Origin: an uncultured Lachnospiraceae bacterium
Lineage (GTDB): Bacteria > Bacillota > Clostridia > Lachnospirales > Lachnospiraceae
Reading direction: 5' to 3'
Length of the DNA stretch: 64,000 bases
Assembly (NCBI GenBank): GCA_910578825.1
Contig: CAJTSB010000012.1
Span: 15,922-79,921 of the forward strand
Positions 43,231 through 52,149 of this stretch are shown piece by piece; positions within the stretch are counted from its first letter, which is position 1, and each line of letters starts with the position of its first letter. The position numbers and the translations under genes were made by a program. The notes under the pieces were generated by a model. It made no database searches and was not told the origin of the DNA. It saw only the letters and a program-made list of their open reading frames with translations.

Positions 43231-43337
43231 TTTTTACCCTCCTTTTTGTACTAAAAACCATGAAAAAACTATACTATTTTTAGTAAATATTACTTAATAT
43301 GAGAGTAACATTTTATCTCGCCACCTGTCAAGAGAAA

Positions 43338-43604
43338 TCATGTTTTTTCTCCTGCATCCGCAATCAGTTTCTCCTTCTCCTTTCTGGTCAACTGCTTAAT
43401 CTGTACTTCCCGGCTCATTGCCTCCTGCCTCGTCTCATATTCTTCCAGATACACCAATTCCACCGGCGTGCGCACTCTGGTATACTTACCGCCCTTTCCG
43501 GCATTGTGTGCCTGCAGGCGTTTTTCTATATTGTTTGTCCACCCGGTATACAGCGTCCCATCGCTGCATCGAAGCATATAGGTGACATTTTGTTTCCCTG
43601 CCAT
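43338..43604 (-). CDS. GIY-YIG domain protein (YhbQ/YazA-like)
   Basis: An 88-residue single-domain nuclease-fold protein. The GIY-YIG core appears as VTYMLRCSDGTLYTGWTNNIEKRLQAHNAGKGGKYTR, followed by the conserved Arg and the Glu in LEEYETRQEAMSREVQIKQLTR. The family resembles the UvrC N-terminal nuclease and may act in DNA repair or turnover. GAGGAAG precedes the ATG. Confidence 0.9.
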   Translation of the reverse strand: MAGKQNVTYMLRCSDGTLYTGWTNNIEKRLQAHNAGKGGKYTRVRTPVELVYLEEYETRQEAMSREVQIKQLTRKEKEKLIADAGEKT

Positions 43605-44019
43605 ACGACTTCCTCACATTTATCATATTCATTCTCTATGTAGAGAGACTGCAAGCAGTCTCTTATATACAAAGCAGCACCGGATTCCTGGTATTTTTCC
43701 CATTTCAGGCATTATTTTCCACCGTTCATTCTGACAGTGAAAACGTTCTCCAATCTCTGTATAAAAACTGTGCTGCGGGTTGCCTACATCATCCGGTAAC
43801 TCATACCCACTAATATTTTATGAGAGAAATCCTTATCCGTGCCTGTTCGTATTTTACCTCTTATTTCTTTCAGTTTAACATGGATTTTTTATGATAACAA
43901 CCACACAGCTCTTATCACACAACCACTGACGAACAGTTTGACTACACATAAAGCGGACAGCTATACGCCGTCCGCCTTGAAATACTATGCTTTATTCTAT
44001 TGATAATACAAAATCGTTT
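43605..44019. other. 415-bp intergenic region with a perfect hairpin, no gene seen
   Basis: I see no supported reading frame. A perfect 9-bp inverted repeat with a two-base centre (43644-43663, AGAGACTGC and GCAGTCTCT) lies upstream of the GIY-YIG start, without a T-run on either strand. The right end holds the terminator-like stem at 43952-43979. Confidence 0.6.
43952..43979 (-). terminator. Probable terminator after the SpoIIQ-like gene
   Basis: GGCGGAC and GTCCGC (minus strand) form a 6-7 bp stem around a 10-12 base loop, followed by a weak TTTA tail. Confidence 0.5.
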
Positions 44020-44820
44020 TTACTGTAAATACCCCATCGGGTCTACCGGAACTCCGTCCTTCTGCAATTCAAAGAAAAGATTGGAGCCTTCCACCGAATA
44101 ATATTTGGTGGGCTCGCTGACATAGCCTAAGATTTCTCCGTTCTCCACATAATCTCCTGTGCTCTTGGGAATTTCTTTTAGCTGTCCATAGATGGCGCTG
44201 TAACCATCACCCATATCGACGGTTATCGTAGCGCCTGTTTCCGAACTGGTCTCCACACTGGTTACTTTTCCGCCGGAAACCGCTTTTACCGGAGTATTGA
44301 CATCCGCCTTGATAATTACCGCCGGATTATACTTATACTGGTCAAGCGTTGCAAAATATACGGTCTGATCCATGCTGTAGTTCAGGATTACATTTCCCTG
44401 CAGCGGCCAGCCCAGATCTGTCTCTGCGTCAAAATGAAGAATCGGTTCCACAGGCGTTTGCACTTCACTGTCAACAATTTCCGGTTCATCCATGAAATTG
44501 TCATTCTCCGGAGGAATAATACCGGAAACTGCCTCCGTCTCGTCTTCTTCCTTTTCCTGCTCTTTTGCTTTTGCCTTTGCCTGCTGCTGTTCTTTTAACT
44601 TTCTTGCCTCTTCTTCTTTCTTTTCCTGCTCCCTGGCGGCGTCCTCAACCTTTGCCTGCTGAATCTGCTTTTCCTGCTCCTTCGCCAGTTGCTCTTCCTG
44701 TTTCTTTTCCTGCTGGGTATAATAAATACCGGTCATGCCAAATGCTGCCACTACCATGAACACTGCGGCAATCAGATAGGATTTTCTGTTAAAAAACGCT
44801 GATACTCTTCTGTTTCTCAT
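44020..44820 (-). CDS. SpoIIQ-like M23/LytM-domain protein, probably catalytically inactive
   Basis: A 266-residue protein: cytoplasmic RNRR start, transmembrane helix (about 15-37), a Gln/Glu/Lys-rich coiled coil (about 40-95), then a LytM fold (about 135-262: PVKAVSGGKVTSVE, DGYSAIYGQLKEIP, GDYVENGEILGYV, NLFFELQKDGVPVDPMGYL). The zinc ligands of active LytM enzymes are replaced: the first HXXXD region reads YNPAVIIKAD, the YAHL His is Gly (YGQL) and HLHFEL is NLFFEL. SpoIIQ spans the forespore side of the channel with SpoIIIAH during engulfment; the gene follows spoIID as in other Clostridia. The ATG at 44820 has AGGTG upstream. A sigma-F-like promoter precedes it. Confidence 0.78.
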   Translation of the reverse strand: MRNRRVSAFFNRKSYLIAAVFMVVAAFGMTGIYYTQQEKKQEEQLAKEQEKQIQQAKVEDAAREQEKKEEEARKLKEQQQAKAKAKEQEKEEDETEAVSGIIPPENDNFMDEPEIVDSEVQTPVEPILHFDAETDLGWPLQGNVILNYSMDQTVYFATLDQYKYNPAVIIKADVNTPVKAVSGGKVTSVETSSETGATITVDMGDGYSAIYGQLKEIPKSTGDYVENGEILGYVSEPTKYYSVEGSNLFFELQKDGVPVDPMGYLQ

Positions 44821-44858
44821 CCTGTCACCTTCCATTTCTGTTTGTTTTTTCTTTTTTT

Positions 44859-44886
44859 AGTTTTTCCGAAAAAACAAGGTTTATAC
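44859..44886 (-). promoter_or_regulatory. Sigma-F-like promoter of the SpoIIQ-like gene
   Basis: On the minus strand GTATA (44882-44886), 14 bases, GGAAAAACT (44859-44867), which fits the forespore sigma-F pattern GYATA and GGNNANANT; the usual spacer is 15-16. Confidence 0.45.
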
Positions 44887-44900
44887 AGGATGTATGAGAA

Positions 44901-45836
44901 TTATTCGTTCTGATTTTTTTTCAGTTCAACATCTTTATAATAATACTGTAAAATTTCTATGTAATCGCTGCCGGCTTTTGCCATCTCATTGGCTCCATAC
45001 TGACTCAGCCCCAGTCCATGCCCCATGCCCTTTGTGACAATCCGTACCCGTCCCTCTACCTCTTTCAGGGAGAAACATGCGGAATTCAAACCGAGACAAT
45101 TTCGAAATTCTTCTCCTGTCATCGTATGTTTCCCTGCCGCTATCTCCAGCACGTACTCCCCATCATCACGTTTTACAATAACGATTTCACTGACAACCCC
45201 TTCCGCCGTGAGTTCTGCATCTGGATACGCCTCGTTCAGCCTGTCTGCCAGATCCTTTTTTTCCAGGAAACTCACGTGCAGATAGTCATGAGACGGAATA
45301 TCCATACTGCTGTCCACGCTTTTTAAATAGGAAATTTCCGTTCCAAGCGCATCCCTGGCATCTCTTGTCGTTCCCGCACTCACGGCATGGAATGCGGCCT
45401 GTATCGGCGCATCCTCCCAAACCAGGATTTCTCCCTCGGTGGCTGTAAGCGCCGCCTCAAGCGCACGGTAATTCTGCTCAAAGCCATCCTGCCCCCAGAG
45501 GGAAAGCATTTCTTCCCGGGACATGGATTGCGGCAGCTCTTCCTCACGTTCCAGTGCGCCCGCCAGTAATGTCCTGGCGATAACCGCCTGTGCCTTGATC
45601 GCCTCCGGCTGGCTGTCCAGAGAAATCTCCTCCGCAACAATTCCGGCAAGATATTGCTCCTCGTCCAATTTGTCTTTATCCGAATTTTCCTGTGGAAGAA
45701 ATCTTTCCTCTATAACCGGTTCCCCCTTGCCTGCCTCAGTGCTTGTCTCACTGCCCTGAAACAGTAAAGTAACGATGTAGGGCGCTGCCAGGATTAATAC
45801 GCAGACAGCCAGAAAAGTTTTTATTTTTTCTCTCAG
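44901..45836 (-). CDS. spoIID: Stage II sporulation protein D
   Basis: A 311-residue membrane-anchored lytic transglycosylase that cuts peptidoglycan during engulfment, with SpoIIP and SpoIIM. Seen: transmembrane anchor (about 5-24), EEQYLAGIVAEEISLDSQPEAIKAQAVIARTLL with the catalytic Glu, AFHAVSAGTTRDARDALG, YLKSVDSSMD and the C-terminal GMGHGLGLSQYGANEMAKAG. Start: a strong AAAGGGGGTG (45843-45852) stands 6 bases before the in-frame CTG at 45836, which gives LREKIKTFL, a typical SpoIID start. The upstream ATG at 45881 lies before the probable promoter -10. A GTG at 45845 is the alternative. Confidence 0.88.
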   Translation of the reverse strand: MREKIKTFLAVCVLILAAPYIVTLLFQGSETSTEAGKGEPVIEERFLPQENSDKDKLDEEQYLAGIVAEEISLDSQPEAIKAQAVIARTLLAGALEREEELPQSMSREEMLSLWGQDGFEQNYRALEAALTATEGEILVWEDAPIQAAFHAVSAGTTRDARDALGTEISYLKSVDSSMDIPSHDYLHVSFLEKKDLADRLNEAYPDAELTAEGVVSEIVIVKRDDGEYVLEIAAGKHTMTGEEFRNCLGLNSACFSLKEVEGRVRIVTKGMGHGLGLSQYGANEMAKAGSDYIEILQYYYKDVELKKNQNE

Positions 45837-45858
45837 GAAAAACACCCCCTTTGAACAG

Positions 45859-45887
45859 ACTATATGCAAAAACCCGAACATATATAC
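45859..45887 (-). promoter_or_regulatory. Sigma-E-like promoter of spoIID
   Basis: On the minus strand GTATATAT (45880-45887), 13 bases, CATATAGT (45859-45866), close to the mother-cell sigma-E pattern ATATT and CATACANT. spoIID is a known sigma-E gene in Bacillus. Confidence 0.5.
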
Positions 45888-46027
45888 GTAAAATGCCTTG
45901 CTTTTTTCAAAATATCATGTTATGATGCATTTAGAACGCGTGTTCTGTATATAATATAGGCAGGAAATTTTATGTGGATCATACAGACACATAGCAGGCT
46001 TTATAAAATAACTGGATGGTGGTTACT

Positions 46028-47383
46028 GTGAATGCAATACAGATGGATATGAACTTATTTGACAAACTGAATATCTTATCCGCAGCCGCAAAATATGACG
46101 TTGCCTGTACCTCAAGCGGCGTGGACAGATCGGGGAAGGGCAGAGGAATCGGGAATTCTATTGCTCCCGGCGTCTGCCACAGTTTTTCCGCAGACGGAAG
46201 ATGTATTTCACTGTTGAAGATTCTTTTCACCAACGAATGCATTTTCAATTGCGCCTACTGTCTGAATAACCGGGATTCTGACGTCAGGCGTGCTTCTTTT
46301 ACACCCGATGAAATCTGCACGATTACTCTGGAGTTCTACCGCCGCAATTATATAGAAGGGCTTTTCTTAAGTTCCGGCATTATGGTAAGCCCCAATTACA
46401 CGATGGAGTTGATTTACCAGACGTTATACCGGCTGCGCACCGTATATCATTTTAACGGCTATATCCATGTCAAATCCATTCCCGGCGCAGATCCTGAACT
46501 CGTGGAACGAACCGGATTTCTTGCAGACCGCATGAGCATCAATCTGGAATTACCCACTGCGGACAGTTTACAGAAACTTGCCCCCTGTAAGTCCCGCAAT
46601 ACCATCTTGACCCCCATGCGGCAAATCCAGAACCGCATCACGGATAACAAACAGGAAGTCACCGTATACCGCAAGGCTCCGCGTTTCGTCCCCGCCGGAC
46701 AATCCACGCAGATGATAATCGGAGCTACGCCTGAGAATGATTATCAGATTATGAGTGTGGCAGAAGGACTTTATCAGAAATTTGCGCTGAAACGCGTATT
46801 TTACTCCGCGTTTGTAAATGTAAATAACAATTCCATGCTTCCGGCGCTCCCCGGCGGTCCGCCGCTCCTTCGCGAACACCGCCTTTATCAGGCGGACTGG
46901 CTGCTGCGCTACTATCATTTCAAGGTATCGGAACTACTGTCAGAAGAACATCCGGACTTTAATATTTTCCTGGATCCCAAATGCGACTGGGCGCTGCGTC
47001 ATCTGGAATGTTTTCCAGTGGAAATCAACCAGGCCAGCTATCAGACGCTGCTGCGCGTTCCCGGAATTGGATATAAGTCCGCAGAACGCATTGTCAGAGC
47101 ACGCAAACGAAACTCCCTGTCGTTTGACGACCTCAAGAAAATCGGCGTTGTACTCAAGCGAGCCCTCTATTTCATTACCTGCTCCGGTAAAATGATGTAT
47201 CGCACGAAACTGGAGGAAAACTATATCTGCGAGAATCTTATGCGGGATAAGACTCAGATTCCCAGAGATATCCGGGAGGGCGGTTATGAACAGATCAGTT
47301 TTTTTGACAAGCAACTGCAATCTGATTTCCAGTTGACCAATGCGCAGATCCTGCCGCCTTCCCAACAGCTTGCTGCCGTATAA
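46028..47383 (+). CDS. Putative DNA modification/repair radical SAM protein
   Basis: A protein of about 451 residues with a radical SAM cluster motif CIFNCAYC near residue 75 and a barrel that continues through GLFLSSGIM, GYIHVKSIPGADPELV and INLELPTADSL. The C-terminal part has helix-hairpin-helix DNA-binding motifs (QASYQTLLRVPGIGYKSAERIVRARKR, then SFDDLKKIG). This is the conserved family annotated as putative DNA modification/repair radical SAM protein; its reaction is not known. The start is uncertain: GTG 46028 has GGTGG upstream, while ATG 46016, 46043 and 46049 are alternatives. It is followed after 78 bp by its usual partner. Confidence 0.85.
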   Translation: MNAIQMDMNLFDKLNILSAAAKYDVACTSSGVDRSGKGRGIGNSIAPGVCHSFSADGRCISLLKILFTNECIFNCAYCLNNRDSDVRRASFTPDEICTITLEFYRRNYIEGLFLSSGIMVSPNYTMELIYQTLYRLRTVYHFNGYIHVKSIPGADPELVERTGFLADRMSINLELPTADSLQKLAPCKSRNTILTPMRQIQNRITDNKQEVTVYRKAPRFVPAGQSTQMIIGATPENDYQIMSVAEGLYQKFALKRVFYSAFVNVNNNSMLPALPGGPPLLREHRLYQADWLLRYYHFKVSELLSEEHPDFNIFLDPKCDWALRHLECFPVEINQASYQTLLRVPGIGYKSAERIVRARKRNSLSFDDLKKIGVVLKRALYFITCSGKMMYRTKLEENYICENLMRDKTQIPRDIREGGYEQISFFDKQLQSDFQLTNAQILPPSQQLAAV

Positions 47384-47461
47384 TTTCATAGAATCTCTGA
47401 CATGCACCTCCATATTATGTTTTTAAGAACGAATTAATCAGATATTTCGAAAGGATGTACT

Positions 47462-48253
47462 ATGTATATTTTTATCTGTGAAGATCATATTGACGGCATT
47501 TTCACGGGCGTCTACGATGCCTGGGCAAGTCGCCTGGGACATGCCAACACCACGCTTACCACTCATGCGCCAAACAATTATTCCCTGTTTGATGAATATA
47601 TTACCGTTCAAACCGATTATGAGAAGAGCGCAAAAGTAGCGCGAACCCTGCACGCACGCATGGGTGACGAGACTTATCAGGAATTATGCCAGGCCGCCTC
47701 CGCGCTGGAAGAGCCTTCGACTCGCACACGCATAGACAAGGCAGACGCCATTTACAAGACAATTGTTCTCGCTCTTTCTCTGCCAGATGCCGGAAAAGTC
47801 CTGCATTATCTGGGCGAACCGTACGTGAATCGGACCTTTCAGTTATCCCTTCGTACCGGGAACGAAGCTCACCATCTTCTGGGATTTTTGCGCTTTCAGG
47901 AATTGGAGAATAAGATTTTATTCGCACAGATTCATCCCAAAAATGACGTTCTGCCATTCCTGGGAGAACATTTTGAGGATCGTCTGCCAGAGGAAAACTT
48001 TATGATTTACGACGCCACACGGGAGCTTGCCGCGCTGCATCCAAAGGGAAAGAGATATTTTATCACAGATACCAGGGCGCTGAATCAGGAAATGTTAAAA
48101 CGTTTCTCTGCAGAAGAAACAGAATACCGCCGGCTCTGGTGCGCCTTCTTTGACAGCATTGCCATTGAGGCCAGAAAGAATCCCGCTTTGCAGAATCAGA
48201 ATTTTCCGAAACGTTTTCAGCGGGATGTAGTAGAGTTTCAACGTATGCCATAA
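47462..48253 (+). CDS. DUF4130-type probable DNA metabolism protein, partner of the radical SAM protein
   Basis: A 263-residue protein beginning MYIFICEDHIDGIFTGVYDAWASRLGH, the family signature; further segments are YRTFQLSLRTGNEAHHLLGFLRFQEL-like (RTFQLSLRTGNEAHHLLGFL), HPKNDVLPFLGEHFEDRLPEENFMIYDATR and WCAFFDSIAIEARKNPALQ. In other bacteria it is almost always next to, and sometimes fused with, uracil-DNA glycosylase-like domains. The pair is assumed to act on DNA, but the function is unknown. AAAGGA precedes the ATG. Confidence 0.85.
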   Translation: MYIFICEDHIDGIFTGVYDAWASRLGHANTTLTTHAPNNYSLFDEYITVQTDYEKSAKVARTLHARMGDETYQELCQAASALEEPSTRTRIDKADAIYKTIVLALSLPDAGKVLHYLGEPYVNRTFQLSLRTGNEAHHLLGFLRFQELENKILFAQIHPKNDVLPFLGEHFEDRLPEENFMIYDATRELAALHPKGKRYFITDTRALNQEMLKRFSAEETEYRRLWCAFFDSIAIEARKNPALQNQNFPKRFQRDVVEFQRMP

Positions 48254-48300
48254 CATATGGATGCACAGCCAACAATAACACGCATATCTGTTATCAATTG

Positions 48301-49167
48301 TCATCCTGTCCGGCTCAATCGATTGCTCAACTGTGCAAACTGTTCCAGCGTTAAGGCTTCCCCGCGAATATTTGCAGGCAGCCCCATCTCTTGCAGCGCA
48401 TGTACGATTTCATCTCTGGTATAAGAGATGCCGGACGCATTGTTCAATCCATTGACAAGCGTTTTCCTTCGCTGGTTAAACGATGCGCGAATGAACGCAA
48501 ACAGCTGTTTCTCATCTTCGACCTGAACCGGCTGCTCCTGATATTTGGTTAAGCGAATCACCGCGCTGCCAACATTGGGTCGCGGCATGAAACAGTTGGG
48601 TGGTACGTTTGCCACAATTTCCGGTCTTGCATAATACTGAACTGCAAGGGACAACGCACCGTAATCCTTCGTTCCGGGTTTTGCCTGCATCCGTTGCGCC
48701 ACCTCTTTCTGCACCATAATCGTAATGCTTTGGACGGACACATGACTCTCGAACAGTCCCATGATAATCGGAGTGGTAATATAATAGGGAAGGTTCGCCA
48801 CAACTTTAATAGGATTTCCCTGATTTTGCTCCCGCACAAGGCGTTCTATATCCATTTTCAGGATATCCTGGTGAATAATCTCCACATTGTCATAAGAACT
48901 AAGCGTATCCTCCAGAATCGGAATTAAATTCTTATCTATCTCCACCGCCGCTACTGCTCTCGCATGTTCACAGAGATATTGCGTCATCGTGCCTATACCC
49001 GGACCGATTTCCAGTACAAAATCATCCTTTGTAATATCTGCCGCAGATATGATTTTGTCCAGTACCCTGGTATCAATCAGAAAATTCTGCCCAAATTTTT
49101 TCTGAAAATTAAATTTATACTTTTGCAATACCGCGATGGTATTGGTGGGATTTCCAAGTGTAGCCAT
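48301..49167 (-). CDS. rsmA: 16S rRNA (adenine1518/1519-N6) dimethyltransferase
   Basis: A 288-residue SAM-dependent enzyme (KsgA) that dimethylates two adjacent adenines near the 3' end of 16S rRNA in late small-subunit assembly; its loss gives kasugamycin resistance. Motifs: KFGQNFLID, VLEIGPGIGTMTQYLCE, VEIDKNLIPIL, catalytic NLPYYITTPI and FMPRPNVGSAVI. It starts 2 bp after tatD with GGGGAGG, the conserved metG-tatD-rsmA order of Firmicutes. Confidence 0.95.
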   Translation of the reverse strand: MATLGNPTNTIAVLQKYKFNFQKKFGQNFLIDTRVLDKIISAADITKDDFVLEIGPGIGTMTQYLCEHARAVAAVEIDKNLIPILEDTLSSYDNVEIIHQDILKMDIERLVREQNQGNPIKVVANLPYYITTPIIMGLFESHVSVQSITIMVQKEVAQRMQAKPGTKDYGALSLAVQYYARPEIVANVPPNCFMPRPNVGSAVIRLTKYQEQPVQVEDEKQLFAFIRASFNQRRKTLVNGLNNASGISYTRDEIVHALQEMGLPANIRGEALTLEQFAQLSNRLSRTG

Positions 49168-49169
49168 AA

Positions 49170-49946
49170 CTACCTCCCCTTCGTAAACAACCGCAACGCA
49201 TTCTCACGCGTTGTTTCAATAACTTCTTCTTCTGTGATCCCTCTCAAAGCTGCGATTTCTTTTGCCACATAAGGAAGATTCAGGGAAGAATTTCGTTTTC
49301 CTCGATTCGGTTCCGGCGCCAGATACGGACAGTCCGTCTCCAGCAGAATTCGCTCCAGTGGGATAGATGCTGCCGTTTCTTTTAATTTTTTGGAATTTTT
49401 AAAGGTAACCACCCCGCCGATACCAATGTAATATCCCATCTTCACATACTCCTGCGCAAGCTCCGGCGAATAAGAAAAACAATGAATCACGCCGGGAATC
49501 TGCTCTGAATGAATTCCTTTCATCAAGGACATGGTATCTTCTGCCGCATCTCTGGAATGAATGATAACCGGAAGGGAAAGTTCGCGTGCCAGCTCCATCT
49601 GCCGGCAAAACCAATAGCGCTGCCGGTTCTGAACTTCCGCATCCTTCTCCCAATAGTAGTCTAAACCAATCTCCCCGATTGCCACCACCTTCGGCAAGCG
49701 CGCGTTCTCACGCAGCCATTCATAAGTCTCTTCCTTCAAATCTGCTATATCGCTGGGATGAATGCCTAACGCTCCATAGACAAATGCATATTGTTCTGTC
49801 AATTCCAGCGTGCGCTTACACGACGCAAAATCGGAACCTACATTGATAATCCTTTCAATTCCATGTTCCTCCATAGAGGAAAGCAGTTCTTCCCTGTCCG
49901 GGTCAAACTGCTTATCATCATAATGTGCATGACTTTCAAATATCAT
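49170..49946 (-). CDS. TatD family metal-dependent hydrolase
   Basis: A 258-residue TIM-barrel enzyme; family members are DNases or tRNA-editing deacylases. Metal ligands are visible: ESHAHYDD, GEIGLDYYW, VIHSRDA, HCFSYSPE and ETDCPYLAPEPNRGKRNSS. It lies between metG and rsmA. Confidence 0.93.
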   Translation of the reverse strand: MIFESHAHYDDKQFDPDREELLSSMEEHGIERIINVGSDFASCKRTLELTEQYAFVYGALGIHPSDIADLKEETYEWLRENARLPKVVAIGEIGLDYYWEKDAEVQNRQRYWFCRQMELARELSLPVIIHSRDAAEDTMSLMKGIHSEQIPGVIHCFSYSPELAQEYVKMGYYIGIGGVVTFKNSKKLKETAASIPLERILLETDCPYLAPEPNRGKRNSSLNLPYVAKEIAALRGITEEEVIETTRENALRLFTKGR

Positions 49947-49975
49947 ACGATTCTATCCTCTCATTTATCATTTCC

Positions 49976-51976
49976 TTAACAAATCTCCGCCCCTGATGGC
50001 ATATTTTTCTCAGGAGCCATCAAGGCAAGCTCGCCAGTTTCATCCTCAGCACACAAAAGCATTCCTTCTGATAATACGCCTGCCAGTTTTGCCGGTTTTA
50101 AATTCACCAGAACCATAACCTTCTTTCCTACCATTTCCTCCGGTGAATAATACTTACGGATTCCGGAAACAATCTGTTTCACCTGACTGCCAATACGCAC
50201 CTGGGAACAGAGCAGTTTCTTGGATTTTGTGACCGCCTCACAGGCGATAATCTCACCCACCTGGAACTGCATCTTCATAAAATCATCATAGGAGATCTCT
50301 TCCTTGGGCTCTATATCAATTACAGCCTCATCATCCTGCTCTGGCGCCTCGCCCATTGCACGTTGTTCCGCCTCAAACTCCGCACGCTGCGCCTCGCGAA
50401 TTACATCTACCTTCTCCATAATCTCTTTGACGTCAAGACGTGCAAAGAGAATTTCCGGTTTGTCCGTGACCTTATTTCCGCTCTCATAAAGTCCAAACTG
50501 ATTCAAAACAACAAAGTCTCGAATCTTTGTATTGAGCTGCGATACAATTTTCTCCGCAGTCTCTGGCAGAAAACTGTGAAGGAGAGAGGCCGCAATCGTA
50601 ATGGATTCCGTCAGATTATAGAGCACTTCGCTCAGACGTTCTTTCTTTGCCTCATCCTTTGCCAGCACCCACGGCTCTGTCTCATCAATATATTTATTGC
50701 TGCGACGCAATACGGTAAACACTTCGGAGATCGCATCCGCCACACGCAGCTCGTCCATCTTTGCTTTTATCTTATCTCTTGCCGCAATTGCCGTCTGTTT
50801 CAATTCCTCATCGACGGTATCTTTGGCTCCGGTCTTTGTAACCACTCCGTCAAAATACTTGTTGCACATGGAAATGGTACGGTTTACAAGATTACCGAGA
50901 ATATTTGCCAAATCAGAGTTTAATCGCTCTACTACCAATTCCCAGGTAATAATTCCGTCATTCTCAAACGGCATTTCATGGAGAACAAAATAACGGGTAG
51001 CATCCACTCCGAACAAATCCACCATATCATCCGCATAAATCACATTACCCTTGGATTTGCTCATCTTTTCGCCTCCCTGCAACAACCAGGGATGTCCAAA
51101 GATCTGTTTTGGCAAAGGCAAATCCAATGCCATAAGGAAAATTGGCCAGTAAATGGTATGGAAACGAATGATATCCTTACCTATCAGGTGCAAATCCGCC
51201 GGCCAATTCTTCTCAAAAAGCTCTGTGGAATTGCCGTCTGCATCATAGCCAATCTTCGTAATGTAGTTGCTCAACGCATCCAGCCACACGTAAACGACAT
51301 GCCTGGGATCAAAATCAACCGTAACTCCCCAGTTAAAAGACGTTCGGGATACGCATAAATCCTGAAGTCCGGGAAGAAGAAAGTTATTCATCATCTCATT
51401 CTTACGGGATACCGGCTGAATAAATTCCGGATGGCTGTTGATATGTGCAATCAGCCTGTCCGCATATTTGCTCATCTTAAAGAAATAAGCCTCTTCCTTT
51501 GCCGGTTTGACTTCCCGTCCGCAGTCCGGACATTTGCCATCCACAAGCTGAGATTCCGTCCAGAAAGATTCGCACGGCGTACAATACAACCCCTCGTAAG
51601 ACCCCTTATAGATATCACCCTGCTCATATAACTTCTTAAAAATCTTTGCCACCTGTGTCTCGTGATCCACATCTGTGGTGCGGACAAAACTATCATGTGA
51701 GGAATTCATCATATCCCAGATGCGTCTTACCTCACCTGCAACCTGGTCTACAAATTCCCTGGGGCTAACCCCCATCTTCTCTGCTTTCTCCTGAATCTTC
51801 TGTCCATGCTCGTCCGTTCCGGTCTGAAAATAAACGTCATAACCTTCCTGCCGTTTAAATCTCGCAATACTATCTGCCAATACAATCTCATACGTATTAC
51901 CGATATGCGGCTTGCCGGATGTATAGGCAATCGCAGTCGTCATATAGTATTTTCCTTTATTGCATTTTGTACACAT
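49976..51976 (-). CDS. metG: Methionyl-tRNA synthetase
   Basis: A 666-residue class I synthetase. The HIGH motif appears as HIGN in YTSGKPHIGNTYEI, the zinc-binding insert has CTPCESFW and CPDCGRE, and KMSKSKGN is present. The anticodon-binding helical domain follows, and a C-terminal EMAP II-like tRNA-binding domain is at about 560-666 (FMKMQFQVGEIIACEAV). The ATG at 51976 has GGAGG upstream; the longer frame to 52015 has none. No T-box leader is visible in the short upstream gap. Confidence 0.95.
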   Translation of the reverse strand: MCTKCNKGKYYMTTAIAYTSGKPHIGNTYEIVLADSIARFKRQEGYDVYFQTGTDEHGQKIQEKAEKMGVSPREFVDQVAGEVRRIWDMMNSSHDSFVRTTDVDHETQVAKIFKKLYEQGDIYKGSYEGLYCTPCESFWTESQLVDGKCPDCGREVKPAKEEAYFFKMSKYADRLIAHINSHPEFIQPVSRKNEMMNNFLLPGLQDLCVSRTSFNWGVTVDFDPRHVVYVWLDALSNYITKIGYDADGNSTELFEKNWPADLHLIGKDIIRFHTIYWPIFLMALDLPLPKQIFGHPWLLQGGEKMSKSKGNVIYADDMVDLFGVDATRYFVLHEMPFENDGIITWELVVERLNSDLANILGNLVNRTISMCNKYFDGVVTKTGAKDTVDEELKQTAIAARDKIKAKMDELRVADAISEVFTVLRRSNKYIDETEPWVLAKDEAKKERLSEVLYNLTESITIAASLLHSFLPETAEKIVSQLNTKIRDFVVLNQFGLYESGNKVTDKPEILFARLDVKEIMEKVDVIREAQRAEFEAEQRAMGEAPEQDDEAVIDIEPKEEISYDDFMKMQFQVGEIIACEAVTKSKKLLCSQVRIGSQVKQIVSGIRKYYSPEEMVGKKVMVLVNLKPAKLAGVLSEGMLLCAEDETGELALMAPEKNMPSGAEIC

Positions 51977-52103
51977 AAATGCGCCTCCTTCTTGATTCCA
52001 TATATTATATTCCATAATTTCAGATAATAATCATTTCCCATAACTATGCATTAGTTTATTGGCTTAGGTATTATATTATATCATTTTTCCAAAAATATGA
52101 AAA

Positions 52104-52133
52104 GCCGCCTTCCATATTTGTTAGAAAGGCGGC
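52104..52133 (-). terminator. Terminator of the chemotaxis receptor gene
   Basis: An 8-bp stem (52104-52111 with 52126-52133) followed on the minus strand by TTTT. Confidence 0.85.
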
Positions 52134-52149
52134 CATTTTCGTTCTCTCA

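Noticed and set aside
43644..43663. Perfect hairpin as an insertion-sequence end or terminator
   Set aside because: There is no transposase, no matching second copy and no T-run on either strand; it is kept only as an unexplained structure.
48254..48300. Bidirectional terminator between the DUF4130 gene and rsmA
   Set aside because: The only inverted repeat (ATAACA with TGTTAT) is short, AT-rich and lacks a T-run.
52016..52149. T-box or SAM riboswitch before metG
   Set aside because: The gap is about 170 bp including the receptor terminator and shows no specifier stem or T-box sequence. tyrS has only a 20-nt leader.
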